Source of the DNA: Thalassobaculum sp. OXR-137
Lineage (GTDB): Bacteria; Pseudomonadota; Alphaproteobacteria; Thalassobaculales; Thalassobaculaceae
DNA length: 64,000 bases
Direction of reading: 5' to 3'
NCBI RefSeq assembly: GCF_034377285.1
Contig: NZ_CP139715.1
Coordinates: 3,270,001-3,334,000 of the forward strand
The notes under the pieces were generated by a model. The model searched no databases. It saw nothing but the letters and a program-made list of their open reading frames with translations, and was not told the DNA's origin. How positions within the stretch are numbered: position 1 is the first letter of the stretch; every line of letters begins with the position of its first letter. Below, piece by piece: positions 51,054 to 63,000 of this stretch. A program made the position numbers and the translations under genes.

Positions 51054-54000
51054 CGGAATCCTCCCGTGGCGGTCCGGCCGCGATGTCTTCGGCGAAGCGG
51101 TTCAGGCTGTGCAGGTAGCGCTCGACCGTCGCGGCGGTGAGCAGGCCGGCGTCGAACTCCAGGGTGAGGTCGAGATGCGGGCCGGGATCCTCGACGATCA
51201 GGCTCAGGTCGAACTTGGCGAAGGGGAAGCTGAGCGGGACCGTGGTCGCGGCCGGCTCGGCCATGCCATCCGGCTCCGCCGCGTTCTGGAAGGCGTAGAC
51301 CACTCGCACGAGGTCGCCGGACCCGGCGTCTCGGCGCTGCGCCCTCAGGATGAGGTCGTAGGGGTGGTCCTGGTGGTCCAGCGCGGCATAGGCGGTGCGG
51401 GTCACCGCCTGGAGGAGTGCCGCGACGTCCATGTCGTCCTCGATCCGGATGCGGATCGGCAGCAGGTTCACGAACATGCCGAGCAGCGGTTCCAGCTCCG
51501 GCCGGCCGCGATTGGCCACCGCCATGCCGATGCACAGGTCGTCCTGGCGGGTCAGCCGGTGCAGGAACAGGGTGAAGATCGTCAGGATCAGCGCCGACAG
51601 GGTGCTGCCCTGGGCCGCGGCGAGGGCGCGCAGCCTGGCGGTGCAGGCCGGCGACAGCCTGAGGCTGCGCCGGTCGCCGCCGGCGCCGTCGGTCGCGTCC
51701 CGGGGCAGTCGGATCGGGCCGTCGAGCCCCGCCAGGTGATCGGCCCAGAACGCCGCATCCGCCTCGCGGTCCCGCTGCTGCTGGGCGACCGCGTAGTCCC
51801 GGTACTGGATCGCCAGCGGTGCCAGGTCGGGGGTGCCGCCGGTCCGGGCGGCGGCGTAGAAGGCGGCCAGTTCCCGGTGGAATACCTGCATCGTCCAGCC
51901 ATCGCCGATGATGTGGTGCATCGCCAGGATCAGAACGGGCGGTAGGGCGGTCCGGCGGACCAGGGTGATGCGGAACAGCGGCGGGCGGTCGAGGTCGAAG
52001 CGCCGGCGGCTCTCCCGCTCGACGATGGCGCTTGCGTCGTCGTCGCCGGCCGGCAGATCGACGACGTCCAGCGGCACCTCGATGCGGTTCAGGACCGTCT
52101 GCCGGGGCTCGCCCGCCACCTCCACGAAGACCGTCCGCAGGGTTTCGTGCCGCTCGATCAGCCGGCCCAGGGCCAGGCGTAGCGCGTCCGGATCGAGCGG
52201 CTCCCGCAGCTCGACCGCCGCCGGCATGGTGTAGCGGGCGTCGCCGTGCAGCCGGTCCTCCAGCCACAGCCGGTGCTGGGCATGGGACAACGGATAGTCG
52301 GCCCGGTCCGCTACCGGCGCGATGGCGCCGTCGGCGGTGCTTGGCCCGCCCGTGAGCGGGGCGAGGGCGGCGATCGTCGGCCGGCGCAGGAACGCCGCCA
52401 GGGAGACCTCGACCCCGAACTCCCGGCGGATGCGGGCCACCACCTGCACGGCTTTCAGGCTGTGGCCGCCCAGATCGAAGAACCCGTCATCGATCCCCGC
52501 AACCTCGACGCCGAGGACGTCGCGCCAGATCGCGGCGAGCCGCCGTTCGGTCTCGGTCCCGGGCGGCACCCCGGCGGCCGCCTCCACGGACCGCGACGTC
52601 TCGGGCCGGGGCAGCGCGCGGTGGTCGAGCTTGCCGTTGCGGGTCAGGGGGACGGCGTCGATCGGCACGACCAGCGCCGGCACCATGTACGCGGGCAGGC
52701 GGGTGGAGGCCCAGTCGCGGAGTTCCGCGGCCGTCTCCGGGTCGGCCACCGCATAGGCGATCAGCCGGCCTTCGTCCTGCTGTGCGACCACCACGGCCTG
52801 ACGCACCCCGGGATGCCGGCTCAGCACCGCCTCGATCTCGCCGGTCTCGATCCGGTACCCGCGCAGCTTCACCTGCCGGTCGGCGCGGCCCAGAAATTCC
52901 AGATCGCCGTCGGGCCGCCGCCGGGCCAGGTCGCCGCTGCGGTAGAGGCGGGTCGGTTCCCCGTCGATCTCGCGCACCACGAAGCGTTCGGCGGTCAGCT
53001 CCGGGCGGTTCAGATAGCCGCGCGCCAGGCCGGCGCCGCCCACATGGATCTCGCCCGTGACCCCGTCCGGCACCGGCTCTCCCCGCCGGTCGAGCAGATG
53101 CAGGTCCAGGTCGCGCAGCGGTCGTCCGATCAGGCTGGCCGGAGTGTCGCAATCCGCCTCGCACAGCCGCCGCCAAGTCACATGGACCGTGGTCTCGGTG
53201 ATGCCGTACATGTTGACGAGCAGCGGGGCGCTGTCGCCGTAGAGCGCGAACCAGGGGCGCAGCGACGGCAGATCCAGTGCCTCGCCGCCGAAGATCACCA
53301 TCCGAAGGGCGAGGCACGCGCCGCGTTCCCGGGCGACCGGGATGAGCTGGCGGAAGGCCGAGGGCGTCTGGTTCAGCACCGTCACCCGTTCCCGCTCGAG
53401 CAGCCCGTGGAACAGGGTCGGGTCGCGCTGCACCTCCTCCGGTACGACGACCAGCCGTCCGCCATGGAGCAGGGCGCCCCAGATTTCCCAGACCGAGAAG
53501 TCGAAGGCGGCGGAATGGAACAGCGTCCAAACGTCCTGCGGCCCGAATCCGCAGTCGGGGTTGGTGGCGTCGAACAGCCGCAGAACGTTGGCGTGGCTGA
53601 TCATCACGCCCTTGGGGGTGCCGGTCGAGCCCGAGGTGTAGATCACATAGGCGAGGTCGTCGGGCGCAGGGGCGGGGGCAGGGGCAGGGACAGGGCCCGA
53701 CGGGTCGGCCGCATCGGGGCAGAGCGCATCGACGCAGAGGGCATCCAGGCAGAGACAGGGCAGATCCAGCTCTCCGAGCCCGGCCCGCAGTCCCGTCTCG
53801 GTGACCAGGGCGACGGCCCCCGCATCGCGCAGCATGAACGCCACCCGCTCGGCGGGCGTTGCCGGGTCGATCGGCAGATAGGCGGCGCCGGCCTTCAGGA
53901 TCCCCAGCATCCCGGCGACGAGGTCGGCAGAGCGGGGCAGGTAGAGCCCCACGATCTTCTCCGGGCCCGCATCCAGTTTCCGCAGATGCCGGCCGATCGC

Positions 54001-57000
54001 CTCGGCGCGCGCGTCCAGTTGCGCATAGGTCAGGGACTGCGCGCCGCAGGTCACCGCGATCCGGTCGGGGCCCTCGGCGGTCTGCGCCGCGACCCTGGAC
54101 GTCAGCGTCTCCCCCACATCCAGCCGCACCTGGGCACCGCCGGCGGCCAGAAGCCCCTGCCGTTCCGCTCGGGTGAGAATGCCGATGGCATCGAGCGGGT
54201 CCTCCGGCTCGGCCTCCGCCAGGCGCCTCAGGGCCACCCGCAGGAACCCGACGATCCGCTCGATGTCGCGCGGCGCGAACCGGGTTGCGTCATAGCCGAC
54301 GCGCAGCCGCAGCCGGTCCTCCACCGACGCGGCGATCAGCGTCAGCGGATAGTTGGTGTGGTCGATCGCCTGCCCGTCGGCGAAGGACGGCCCGCCCGCG
54401 GCGGCGGCGCCTTCGGCCGGCTCGCTCGGATAGTTCTCGAAGACCAGAAGGCTGTCGAACAGGGCGTCGCCGGCCGGCACGGCGCTGCCGCGCTGGATCT
54501 CGGCGAGGGGAAGGAAGCCGTGCAGGCTGTTCTCCTGGTGCCGGTCCTGCAGGGCCTGCAGCCAGGCGCCGACCGGACCGTCTTCCGTGGAAACCCGCAG
54601 CGGCACGGTGTTGATGAACAGTCCCACCATCCGCTCGATGCCCGGCAGGTCGATGTCGCGGCCGGACAGGGTGGTGCCGAACACCACGTCGCTCTCGCCG
54701 CTGGTCCGGCTCAGCACGACCGCCCAGGCCGCCTGGAGCAGCGTGCTCAGGGTGAGCCGCCGGCGGCGGGTCGTGTCGCTCAGCAGCTGGCTGTCCTCGG
54801 CATCCAGCGCGAACAGCATCTCGCCGCGCGCCCCGGCGCCGTCGGCTTCCGGCACGGGGCCGAGCGCCGGTGGCAGCGGGGTCGGCGCCTCCACATCGCC
54901 CACCGCCGCGTGCCAGTGGTCCCGGGCCGCCCCGTGATCCTGGCGCTGCAGCCAGGCGATGTAGTCCTCGTAGGGGGCGGCCGGCGCCAGGTCGGCCGCC
55001 GGTGCCGCGTAAAGCGCCATCAGATCGGCGAACAGCAGGGGCAGGCTCCACCCGTCGAGCAGCAGGTGGTGGAAGCCGAGCACGAAGCGCCAGGAGTCTG
55101 CGCCCAGCCGGATCAGGGTGCAGCGCAGAAGCGGGGCGCGGGACAGGTCGACACCCCGACGCCGGTCGGACGCCAGAAGCGTCTCCAGTTCCGCTTTCTG
55201 CGCCTCGGCGCCGCGGTCGTGCCAGTCCAACTCGCGCCAGGGCAGGTCGACCGACCGGCGCACGATCTGCAGCGGCGGCTCGGTTTCCAGCCACAGGGCG
55301 GTGCGCAGGACCGGGTGGCGTTCGACCAGGGCGGTCCAGGCCCGCCGGAAGGCCGACGGGTCGAACGGCGGACCGATCCGCCAGGTCATCTGCTCGAAAT
55401 AGGCCGCGTCCGTCTGCCGCTCCGGCGAGGCGTCGAGGAGGCTGTGATAGGCCATGCCCTGCTGCATCGGGCTCAGCGGGTAGAGGGCGGCGATCCCGCG
55501 TCCCTCGCGCCGGGCCAGGGCGTCGAGCCGACCCTGGTCCAGCCGGGCCAGAGGGAAGTCGCTCGGCGTATAGCCGCAGCGCGCCGGGTCGCAGCACAGG
55601 GCGATCAGCCGGTCGAGGGCGTCTTCCAGGTGCCGGGCCAGCGCCTCGACATTGGCGCGCCGGTACTGCCGGTCGCTGTAGCTGATCGACACGCGCAGGG
55701 TGCCGCCGACGACCATGGCGTTGACGTCGAGCGCGTGGGGCCGGGTCCCGTCGAGGCACTGGGTCTCGCCGGTGCCTTCCCGTGCCGGCAGGAAGAACCC
55801 GCCGCCGCTCTCGCCGACTGCCATGCCGATATCGAGTTGTCCCAGATAGTTGAAGGCGATCTCCGCCTCGGGAAGCGGACCCGGGACCGCCCATGGCCCG
55901 TGCCGGGCGATCCCGTAGGCGAGCCCGTCGCCCGGCACCGCGCGGAGCCGTTCCTTGACCGCCTTCACGGTCGCGGCGGGATCGCCGTCCTCCGGCAGGT
56001 CGAAGCGGACCGGATACAGGGCGGTGAACCAGCCGACGGTCGCGGTCAGGTCCGGCGCGTCCGGATCGGCGGGGCGGCCGTGGCTCTCCAGGACGATGGG
56101 CCAGTCGGTGCGGCCGGTCCAGTCGCCCAGGGCCAGGGCGAGGGCGGCGAGCAGCAGGTCGTTGATCCGGGTGTTGAAGGCGGCCGGCGCGCGCTCCAGC
56201 AGGTCGGCGGTGCGGGGTCGGGAGAGCGCGAACCGGACATGGGCGGTGCTGTCCCAGCGCGCCGGGGCGTCCGGGTCGTCCTTGGGCAGGGGCGCTGCGG
56301 CCGGCCAGCCGCGCCAATGGTCCAGCTCTGCGGCGCGGGCGGGATCCTGCGCCCGGCGGTGGAGATAACCGATCCAGTCGGCGATGCCGGCCGTCGGCGG
56401 CGGCAGGACTGGCGTGGTGCCGGCCCGGGCCTGGAGGCAGGCGCTTTCCAGATCGGCCAGCAGGATGCGCCAGGACACCGCGTCCACCGCCAGGTGGTGG
56501 ATGCACCAAAGCAGCCGCTGCCCGTCCGGCAGCTCGAACAGGACCAGGCGGGTGAGCGGCCCGGCGGCGAGGTCGAGGCTGCGGTTCCAACGGGTCGCCC
56601 GGTCGGTCAGGGCGGTCGTCCGGTCCGATTCCGGCAGGTCCCGCAGGTCCCGCAGGTCTTCGCGATGGACCGGCAGGACGTCCGGCATCGGCGCCACGGT
56701 CTGACGCCAGCCCTCGGGCCCCCGTTCGAACCGGAGACGCAGGGCGCCGTGCCGGGCCAGGACCGCGCGGGCGGCGGCGGCCAGGGCGTCCGGCGCGATC
56801 CGGTCGCGGGGCCGCAGCAGCAGGGCCTGGTTGAAATGCCCCGGCTTCGCCAGGTCCCAGGCGAAGAACCAGGACTGGACGGGGCTGAGGGCGACCGGAC
56901 CGGACGTCTCCGCCGGGTCGCTGTCCGCGGCGAGCGGCAGTCCGGCTTCCGACACGTGCGGGGCGAGGGCGGCGACCGACTGGTGGCGGAACAGGTCGCG

Positions 57001-60000
57001 CACGCCGAACGCCAGCCCGGCCCGGCGGGCCTGGGCGACGATCTGGACGCTGAGGATCGAGTCCCCGCCCAGGGCGAAGAAGTTGTCGTCCCGCCCGACG
57101 CGGTCGCGGCCCAGCACCGCCGCCCAGATCCCGGCCAGCACCGTCTCGCGCGGCGTGCGCGGTGGGGTGTAGTCCTCCGGCGCGGCCCCGGGCGCGGGTT
57201 CCGGCAGGGCCTTGCGGTCGAGCTTGCCATTGGCATTGAGCGGCAGGGCGTCGAGCACGATCAGGTGGGCCGGGACCATGTAGTCGGGCAGGTCGGCCCG
57301 CAGCTCGGCGCGCAGTGCGTCGGCATCGAGGCCGGGGCCGGCGGCATAGCCGACCAGCCGTCGGTGTTCGCCCTCGCCGGTCAGCAGGACCACGGCATCG
57401 TCGACGCCCCGGCAGCGGCGCAGGGCGGTCTCCACTTCGCCGAGCTCGATGCGGAAGCCGCGCAGCTTGATCTGGTGGTCGCTGCGGCCGAGGTATTCCA
57501 CGGCGCCGTCCTCACGCCACCGGCACAGGTCGCCGGTGCGGTAGAGCCGGCCGAGCTCCGGATGGGCGACGAACCGGTCCGCCGTCAGCTCCGGCTGTCC
57601 CAGGTAGCCGTCGGCGAGGCCGTCGCCGCCCAGATGGAGTTCTCCCGCGACCCCGACCGGGACCGGCTGGCCGTCGGGGTCGAGGATATGGGCGGTGGTG
57701 TTGGCGAGCGGCCGGCCGATGGGGACGGTGACGGCGCCCTGCGGCACGTCCGTCACATGCTGCCAGGTGGCGAAGGTGGTGCATTCGGTGGGGCCATAGA
57801 CGTGGAGCAGGCGGGTCGGTCCGCCGGCGGCGAGCACGGCGCGCACCGGGCGGGGGTCGACCGCCTCGCCGCCGAACAGCAGCGTGTCGAGCCCGGCGAA
57901 GACGGCCGGGTCTATCTGGGCGAGGCGGTTGAACAGGGCGGTGGTCAGGAACAGGATGTCGACGGTCTTCGCCCGCAGCAGCCCGGCGAAGCGGTCGGGG
58001 TCGAGCACATCGTCGCGCGCCAACAGGACCAGCGCGGCACCGTTCAGCAGGGCGCCCCAGATCTCGAAGGTGGCGGCGTCGAAGGCGGTGTTGGCCGCCT
58101 GGGCGATCCGCTGGCCGGGGCGGATGTCGACATAGTCGGTATCGCGCACCAGCCTGGTCACAGCCCGCTGGGGGATGAGCACGCCCTTGGGCTGGCCGGT
58201 GGAGCCGGAGGTGTACATGACATAGGCGCGGTTGGAGCCGTCCGTCGTCACCGCCGGGACCGCGGCGGTGCAGGCGGCGATCGCCTCGGCTTCCTGGCCG
58301 AGGAGCACCACCGGACAGGGCAACCCGTCCAGCCCGTCGGCGAAGGCGTATTCCGTCAGGACCAACGCGGCACCGGCATCGTCCACCATGTAGCGCCGGC
58401 GGGCGTCCGGCAGTTCCGGGTCCAGCGGCAGGTAGGCGGCTCCGACCTTCAGAACCGCGACCATCGCGACGATCAGCTCCGGTCCGCGCTCCAGGCACAG
58501 GCCGATCACCCGGCTGCGGAGATCGCCCGCCTGGTCGCAGAGATAGGCGGCCAGCCGGTCGGAGCGCGCGTCCAGCTCGGCATAGGTCAGGGTGCGGTCG
58601 CCCCAGCGCAGTGCCACGGCCTGCGGATCGGCGGCGACCCGCTCGGCGAACAGGGCCGCCAGGCTCTCGTCGCGCGGATAGGGGCTCGCCCCGCCGCTCC
58701 ACGACGCGATGCGGGCCTGCTCGTCGGCGTCGAGCAGCGGCAGGCGGCCGACGGCCCGCTCCGGCGCCTCCGCCACCGCCTGCAGCAGGCGGACATACTG
58801 TCGGGCCAGGCGCTCGATGCGCGGCCGGTCGAACAGGTCGGTGCTGTATTCCCAGCTGACGCTCAGCCCGCCCGGTCCGGCCTGGGCGCTGACGGTCAGG
58901 TCGAACTTTGCGGTGCCGGTCTGCGGCGCCAGGGCGCGGACCGCGAGGTCGCCCAGGGTGAGGTTCTCCTCCGGGGCGTTCTGCAGGCCGAACATGACCT
59001 GGAACAGCGGCGTGTGGGACAAGGAGCGCTCCGGGCGAAGCTCGGAGACCAGGGTCTCGAAGGGCAGGTCCTGATGGGCATAGGCGTCCAGCGCGGTCGC
59101 CCGGACCTGGGCCAGCAGCTCGGCGAAGGGGTCGTCGCGCTGCACGGCGGTCCGCAGGACCAGGGTGTTGACGAAGAAGCCGACGAGATCCTCGGTCTGG
59201 CGCTGGGTGCGGTTGGCGATCGGGCTGCCGACCAGGATGTCGCTCTCGCAGGTGTGGCGGTGCAGCAGGGCGGCGAAGCCGGCCAGCAGGGTCATGAACA
59301 GGGTGGCGCCGCGGGACCTGCCGAGCGCCTCCAGCCGGGCGAGCAGATCGGGCTCGATTGTGACGGCGAGCTGGGCGCCGCGGGCGGACCTGAGTGCGGG
59401 GCGTTTGCGGTCGGCGGGCAGGTCGAGCAGCAGGGGAGCGTCGGCCAGCTGCGACCGCCAGTAGCCGAGCTGGCGGTCGAGAACCGTCCCCTCCAGCCAG
59501 CCGCGCTGCCAGGCGGCGTAGTCGGCATAGTGCAGGGCAGGTGCGGGCAGGCCAGGCCCCTGACCCAGGGCCTCGGCGTAGAGCGCGCCGAGATCGCGGA
59601 CCAGCACGCCGAGAGACCAGCCGTCGGCGGCGATGTGGTGCAGGTTGACCAACAGCACATGGCGGTCCGGACAGAGCCGCAGCAGGGTCAGGCGCAGCAG
59701 CGGGTCGGCCTCCAGGTCGAAGGGCTGGGCGGCATGGGCGGCGACGCGCGCGTCCACGGCGGCGTCTCGATCGGTTGGGTCCAGGGCGGACAGATCCTCC
59801 ACCAGCAGCGGGTCGAAGGGGTCGCGCAGGGAGAGGACGGGCTGGCCGGCCTGTTCGTGCAGGGACAGGCGCAAGCTCTCGTGGCGCCCGGTCAGCGCGA
59901 TCAGCGCCCGGCGCAGGGCCGCCTGGTCCATCGCGCCGTCCAGCGCCAGGGCGGCGGTGACGTTATAGGCCGCACTCGACGCGGACCCGTCCAGCTGGCC

Positions 60001-63000
60001 CCTGTCCATCTGGCTGAGGAACCAGAGCCTTTGCTGGGCGAAGGAGAGCGGCAGGCTGTCGCGGTGCGCGCGCGGCGTGATCGGCGGTGGCGGGGGAGCG
60101 TCGGCGCCTCTGCGCGCGGCCTCGATCGCGGCGGCCTGATCGCCAAGCACCGGGTGCTCGAACAGCAGGCGCAGGGGAATGTCGACGTCGAAGGCCTGGC
60201 GGATGCGGGAGACCAGCTGGGTCGCCAGCAGGGAGTGGCCGCCCAGATCGAAGAAGTTCTGCCCGCGGCCGACACGCTCCAGCCCCAGCACCTCGGCCCA
60301 GAGCCCGGCCAGCAGCTCCTCCTGCGGCGTCGCGGGGCGGTCGTCGGCGGGACCCTCGGCGCTCTCGGCCGGCGCCGGCAGGGCATTCCGGTCGAGCTTG
60401 CCGTTGGCATTGAGCGGCATCGCGTCGAGCACGATCAGGTGGGCCGGGACCATGTAGTCGGGCAGGTCGGCCCGCAGCTCGGCCCGGATCGCGTCGGCAT
60501 CGAGACCGGGACCGGCGGCATAGCCGACCAGCCGGCGGTGTTCGCCCTCGCCGGTCAGTGCGACCACGGCATCGTCGACGCCGCGGCAGCGGCGCAGGGC
60601 GGTCTCCACTTCGCCGAGCTCGATGCGGAAACCGCGCAGCTTGATCTGGTGGTCGCTGCGGCCGAGGTATTCCACGGTACCGTCTTCGGTCCAGCGGCAC
60701 AGGTCGCCGGTGCGGTAGAGCCGGCCGAGGGTCGGATGGGGGATGAACTTCTGTGCCGTCAGGTCGGGCTGTCCGAGGTAGCCCTCGGCCAACCCGTCGC
60801 CGCCCAGATGCAGCTCGCCGGCGATCCCGACCGGCACCGGCTGGCCGTCTGTATCGAGGATATGGACGGTGGTGTTGGCGAGCGGCCGGCCGACGGGGAC
60901 GGTGACGGCGTCGTCCGGCACGGCCGTCACCTGGTGCCAGGTGGCGAAGGTGGTGCATTCGGTGGGGCCGTAGACATGCAGCAGGCGGGTCGGCCCGCCG
61001 GCCGCCAGGATCGAGCGGACGGGTCGCGGATCGACTGTCTCGCCGCCGAACAGCAGGCTGTCCAGCCCGCCGAACACGCCCGGATCGATCTGGGCGAGGC
61101 GGTTGAACAGGGCGGTGGTCAGGAACAGGATGTCCACCCTCTGCGCCCGCAGCAGCCCGGCGAAGCGGTCGGGGTCGAGCACGTCGTCGCGGGACAGCAG
61201 GACGAGGGCGGCGCCGTTCAGCAGCGCGCCCCAGATCTCGAAGGTTGCGGCGTCGAAGGCGGTGTTGGCCGCCTGGGCGATCCGGTGGTGGGGGCGGATG
61301 TCGATATAGTCGGTATCGCGGACCAGCCTGGTCACGGCCCGCTGGGGGATCAGCACGCCCTTGGGCTGACCGGTGGAGCCCGAGGTGTACATGACATAGG
61401 CGAGGCTGGACCCGGCGGTCGCCACGGCCGGGACCGGATCCGTGCAGGCGGCGATGGCGTCGGCGTCGCGGTCGAGCCGGATGACCGGGCAGGGCAACCC
61501 GTCCAGCGCGTCGGCGAAGGCGTCTTCGGTGACGACCAGGGCGGCGCCGGCATCGTCCACCATGTAGCGCCGCCTTGAGTCGGGCAGCTCCGGGTCCAGC
61601 GGCAGGTAGGCGGCCCCGACCTTCAGAACCGCGACCATCGCCACGATCAACTCCGGTCCGCGCTCCAGGCACAGGCCGATCACCCGCCCACAGAGATCGC
61701 CTTCTTGTGCGGTCAGATAAGCCGCCAGCCTGTCGGATCGGGCGTCCAGCTCGGCATAGGTCAGGGTGCGGTCGCCCCGGCGCAGCGCCACCGCCTGCGG
61801 TTCGGCGGCGACCCGTTCGGCGAACAGGGCGGCGAGGCTCTTGTCGCGCGGATAGGGGCTCGCCCCGCCGCTCCAGGACGCGATGCGGCGGCGTTCCCCG
61901 CGGTCGAGCAGGGCGAGGCGTCCCACCGCAATCTCCGGGTCTGCCAGCGCGCCTTCCAGCAGCCGGATCAGATGGCGGCCCATCCGGGCGATCCCCACCT
62001 CGGCGAAGCGGGCGGCGTCGTAGGTGAGCGTGAGGAGCAGGCCGCCGTCATGCTCGGCGAACTCGAAGATCAGAGCGTATTTCGCCGGACCGGGGGCGGT
62101 GGGAAACCCCTCGACCCGCAACCCCGCGATCGGGGCGGACGCGCCCGTCATGTTCTGCAGCGCCACCAGCACGTCGAAGACCGGCGGCCGGCCGCCGTCG
62201 CGCGGGACGCCGAGCTCCTCCACCAGCCGGTCGAACGGGTAGTCCTGGCGCTCGAGCGCCGCGTAGACGGTGCCGGCGACCCGGTCGAGCAAGGAGTGGA
62301 ACCCCAGGGCCGGATCGATCTCGTCCCGCAGGGCGACGAGATTGACGAACTGGCCCACCAGAGGTTCGAGCGCCGCGCTGTCCCGGCCGGCCACCGGCGA
62401 TCCGACCGTCACGTCGCGCTCGCCGCCGTAGCGATGCAGCAGCAGCTTCACCAGGGCGGTCAGGGCCATGAACAGGGAGGCGTCGTGGCGGGTGGCGAGC
62501 CGGCGCAGGCCGGCGGTGTGGACCGCGTCGAGGTGGATCTGATGGCTGGCGGCCGGCGCCGGGCCCGGTTGCGGCCGGCGGGACAGCGCCGGCAAGTCGA
62601 GATGCGGCGGCAGGGGCGTCAGGACCTTTCGCCAGTAGTCCCGCGCCGCGTCCGTCGCGGCCAGCGCCTCCGGCCGGCGCTGCCCGGCGGCATGGGCGCC
62701 GTAGCTGGCGCTCAGGTCGGGAAGGTCGGGCTCGCGTCCGTCGAGATGAGCCCGGTAGCGCAGGGCGAGTTCCTGCTGGATCAGTTCCAGGGACCAGCCG
62801 TCGGCGACGCTGTGATGGATGTGCAGGGCGAGGACCCAGTCCGCCTCCGCCAGGCGGCAGAGCTGCACCCGCCAGAGCGGCGCGCGGCCGAGATCGAACG
62901 GACGTCGCGCCGCCGTCTCCAGCAGCGCCCGGCAGGCGGCCTCCGGCTCGGCCGCATCGCGCAGGTCGACCGGTTCCAGCGGCAGGGCGATCGCCGGCTC

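Noticed and set aside
52246-61578. An uninterrupted plus-strand reading frame of about 3,110 codons opposite the NRPS gene
   Set aside because: Its translation is repetitive Gly/Gln/Arg/Ala-rich sequence with no domain, and it mirrors conserved NRPS motifs on the other strand. At this GC content stops are rare in antisense frames.
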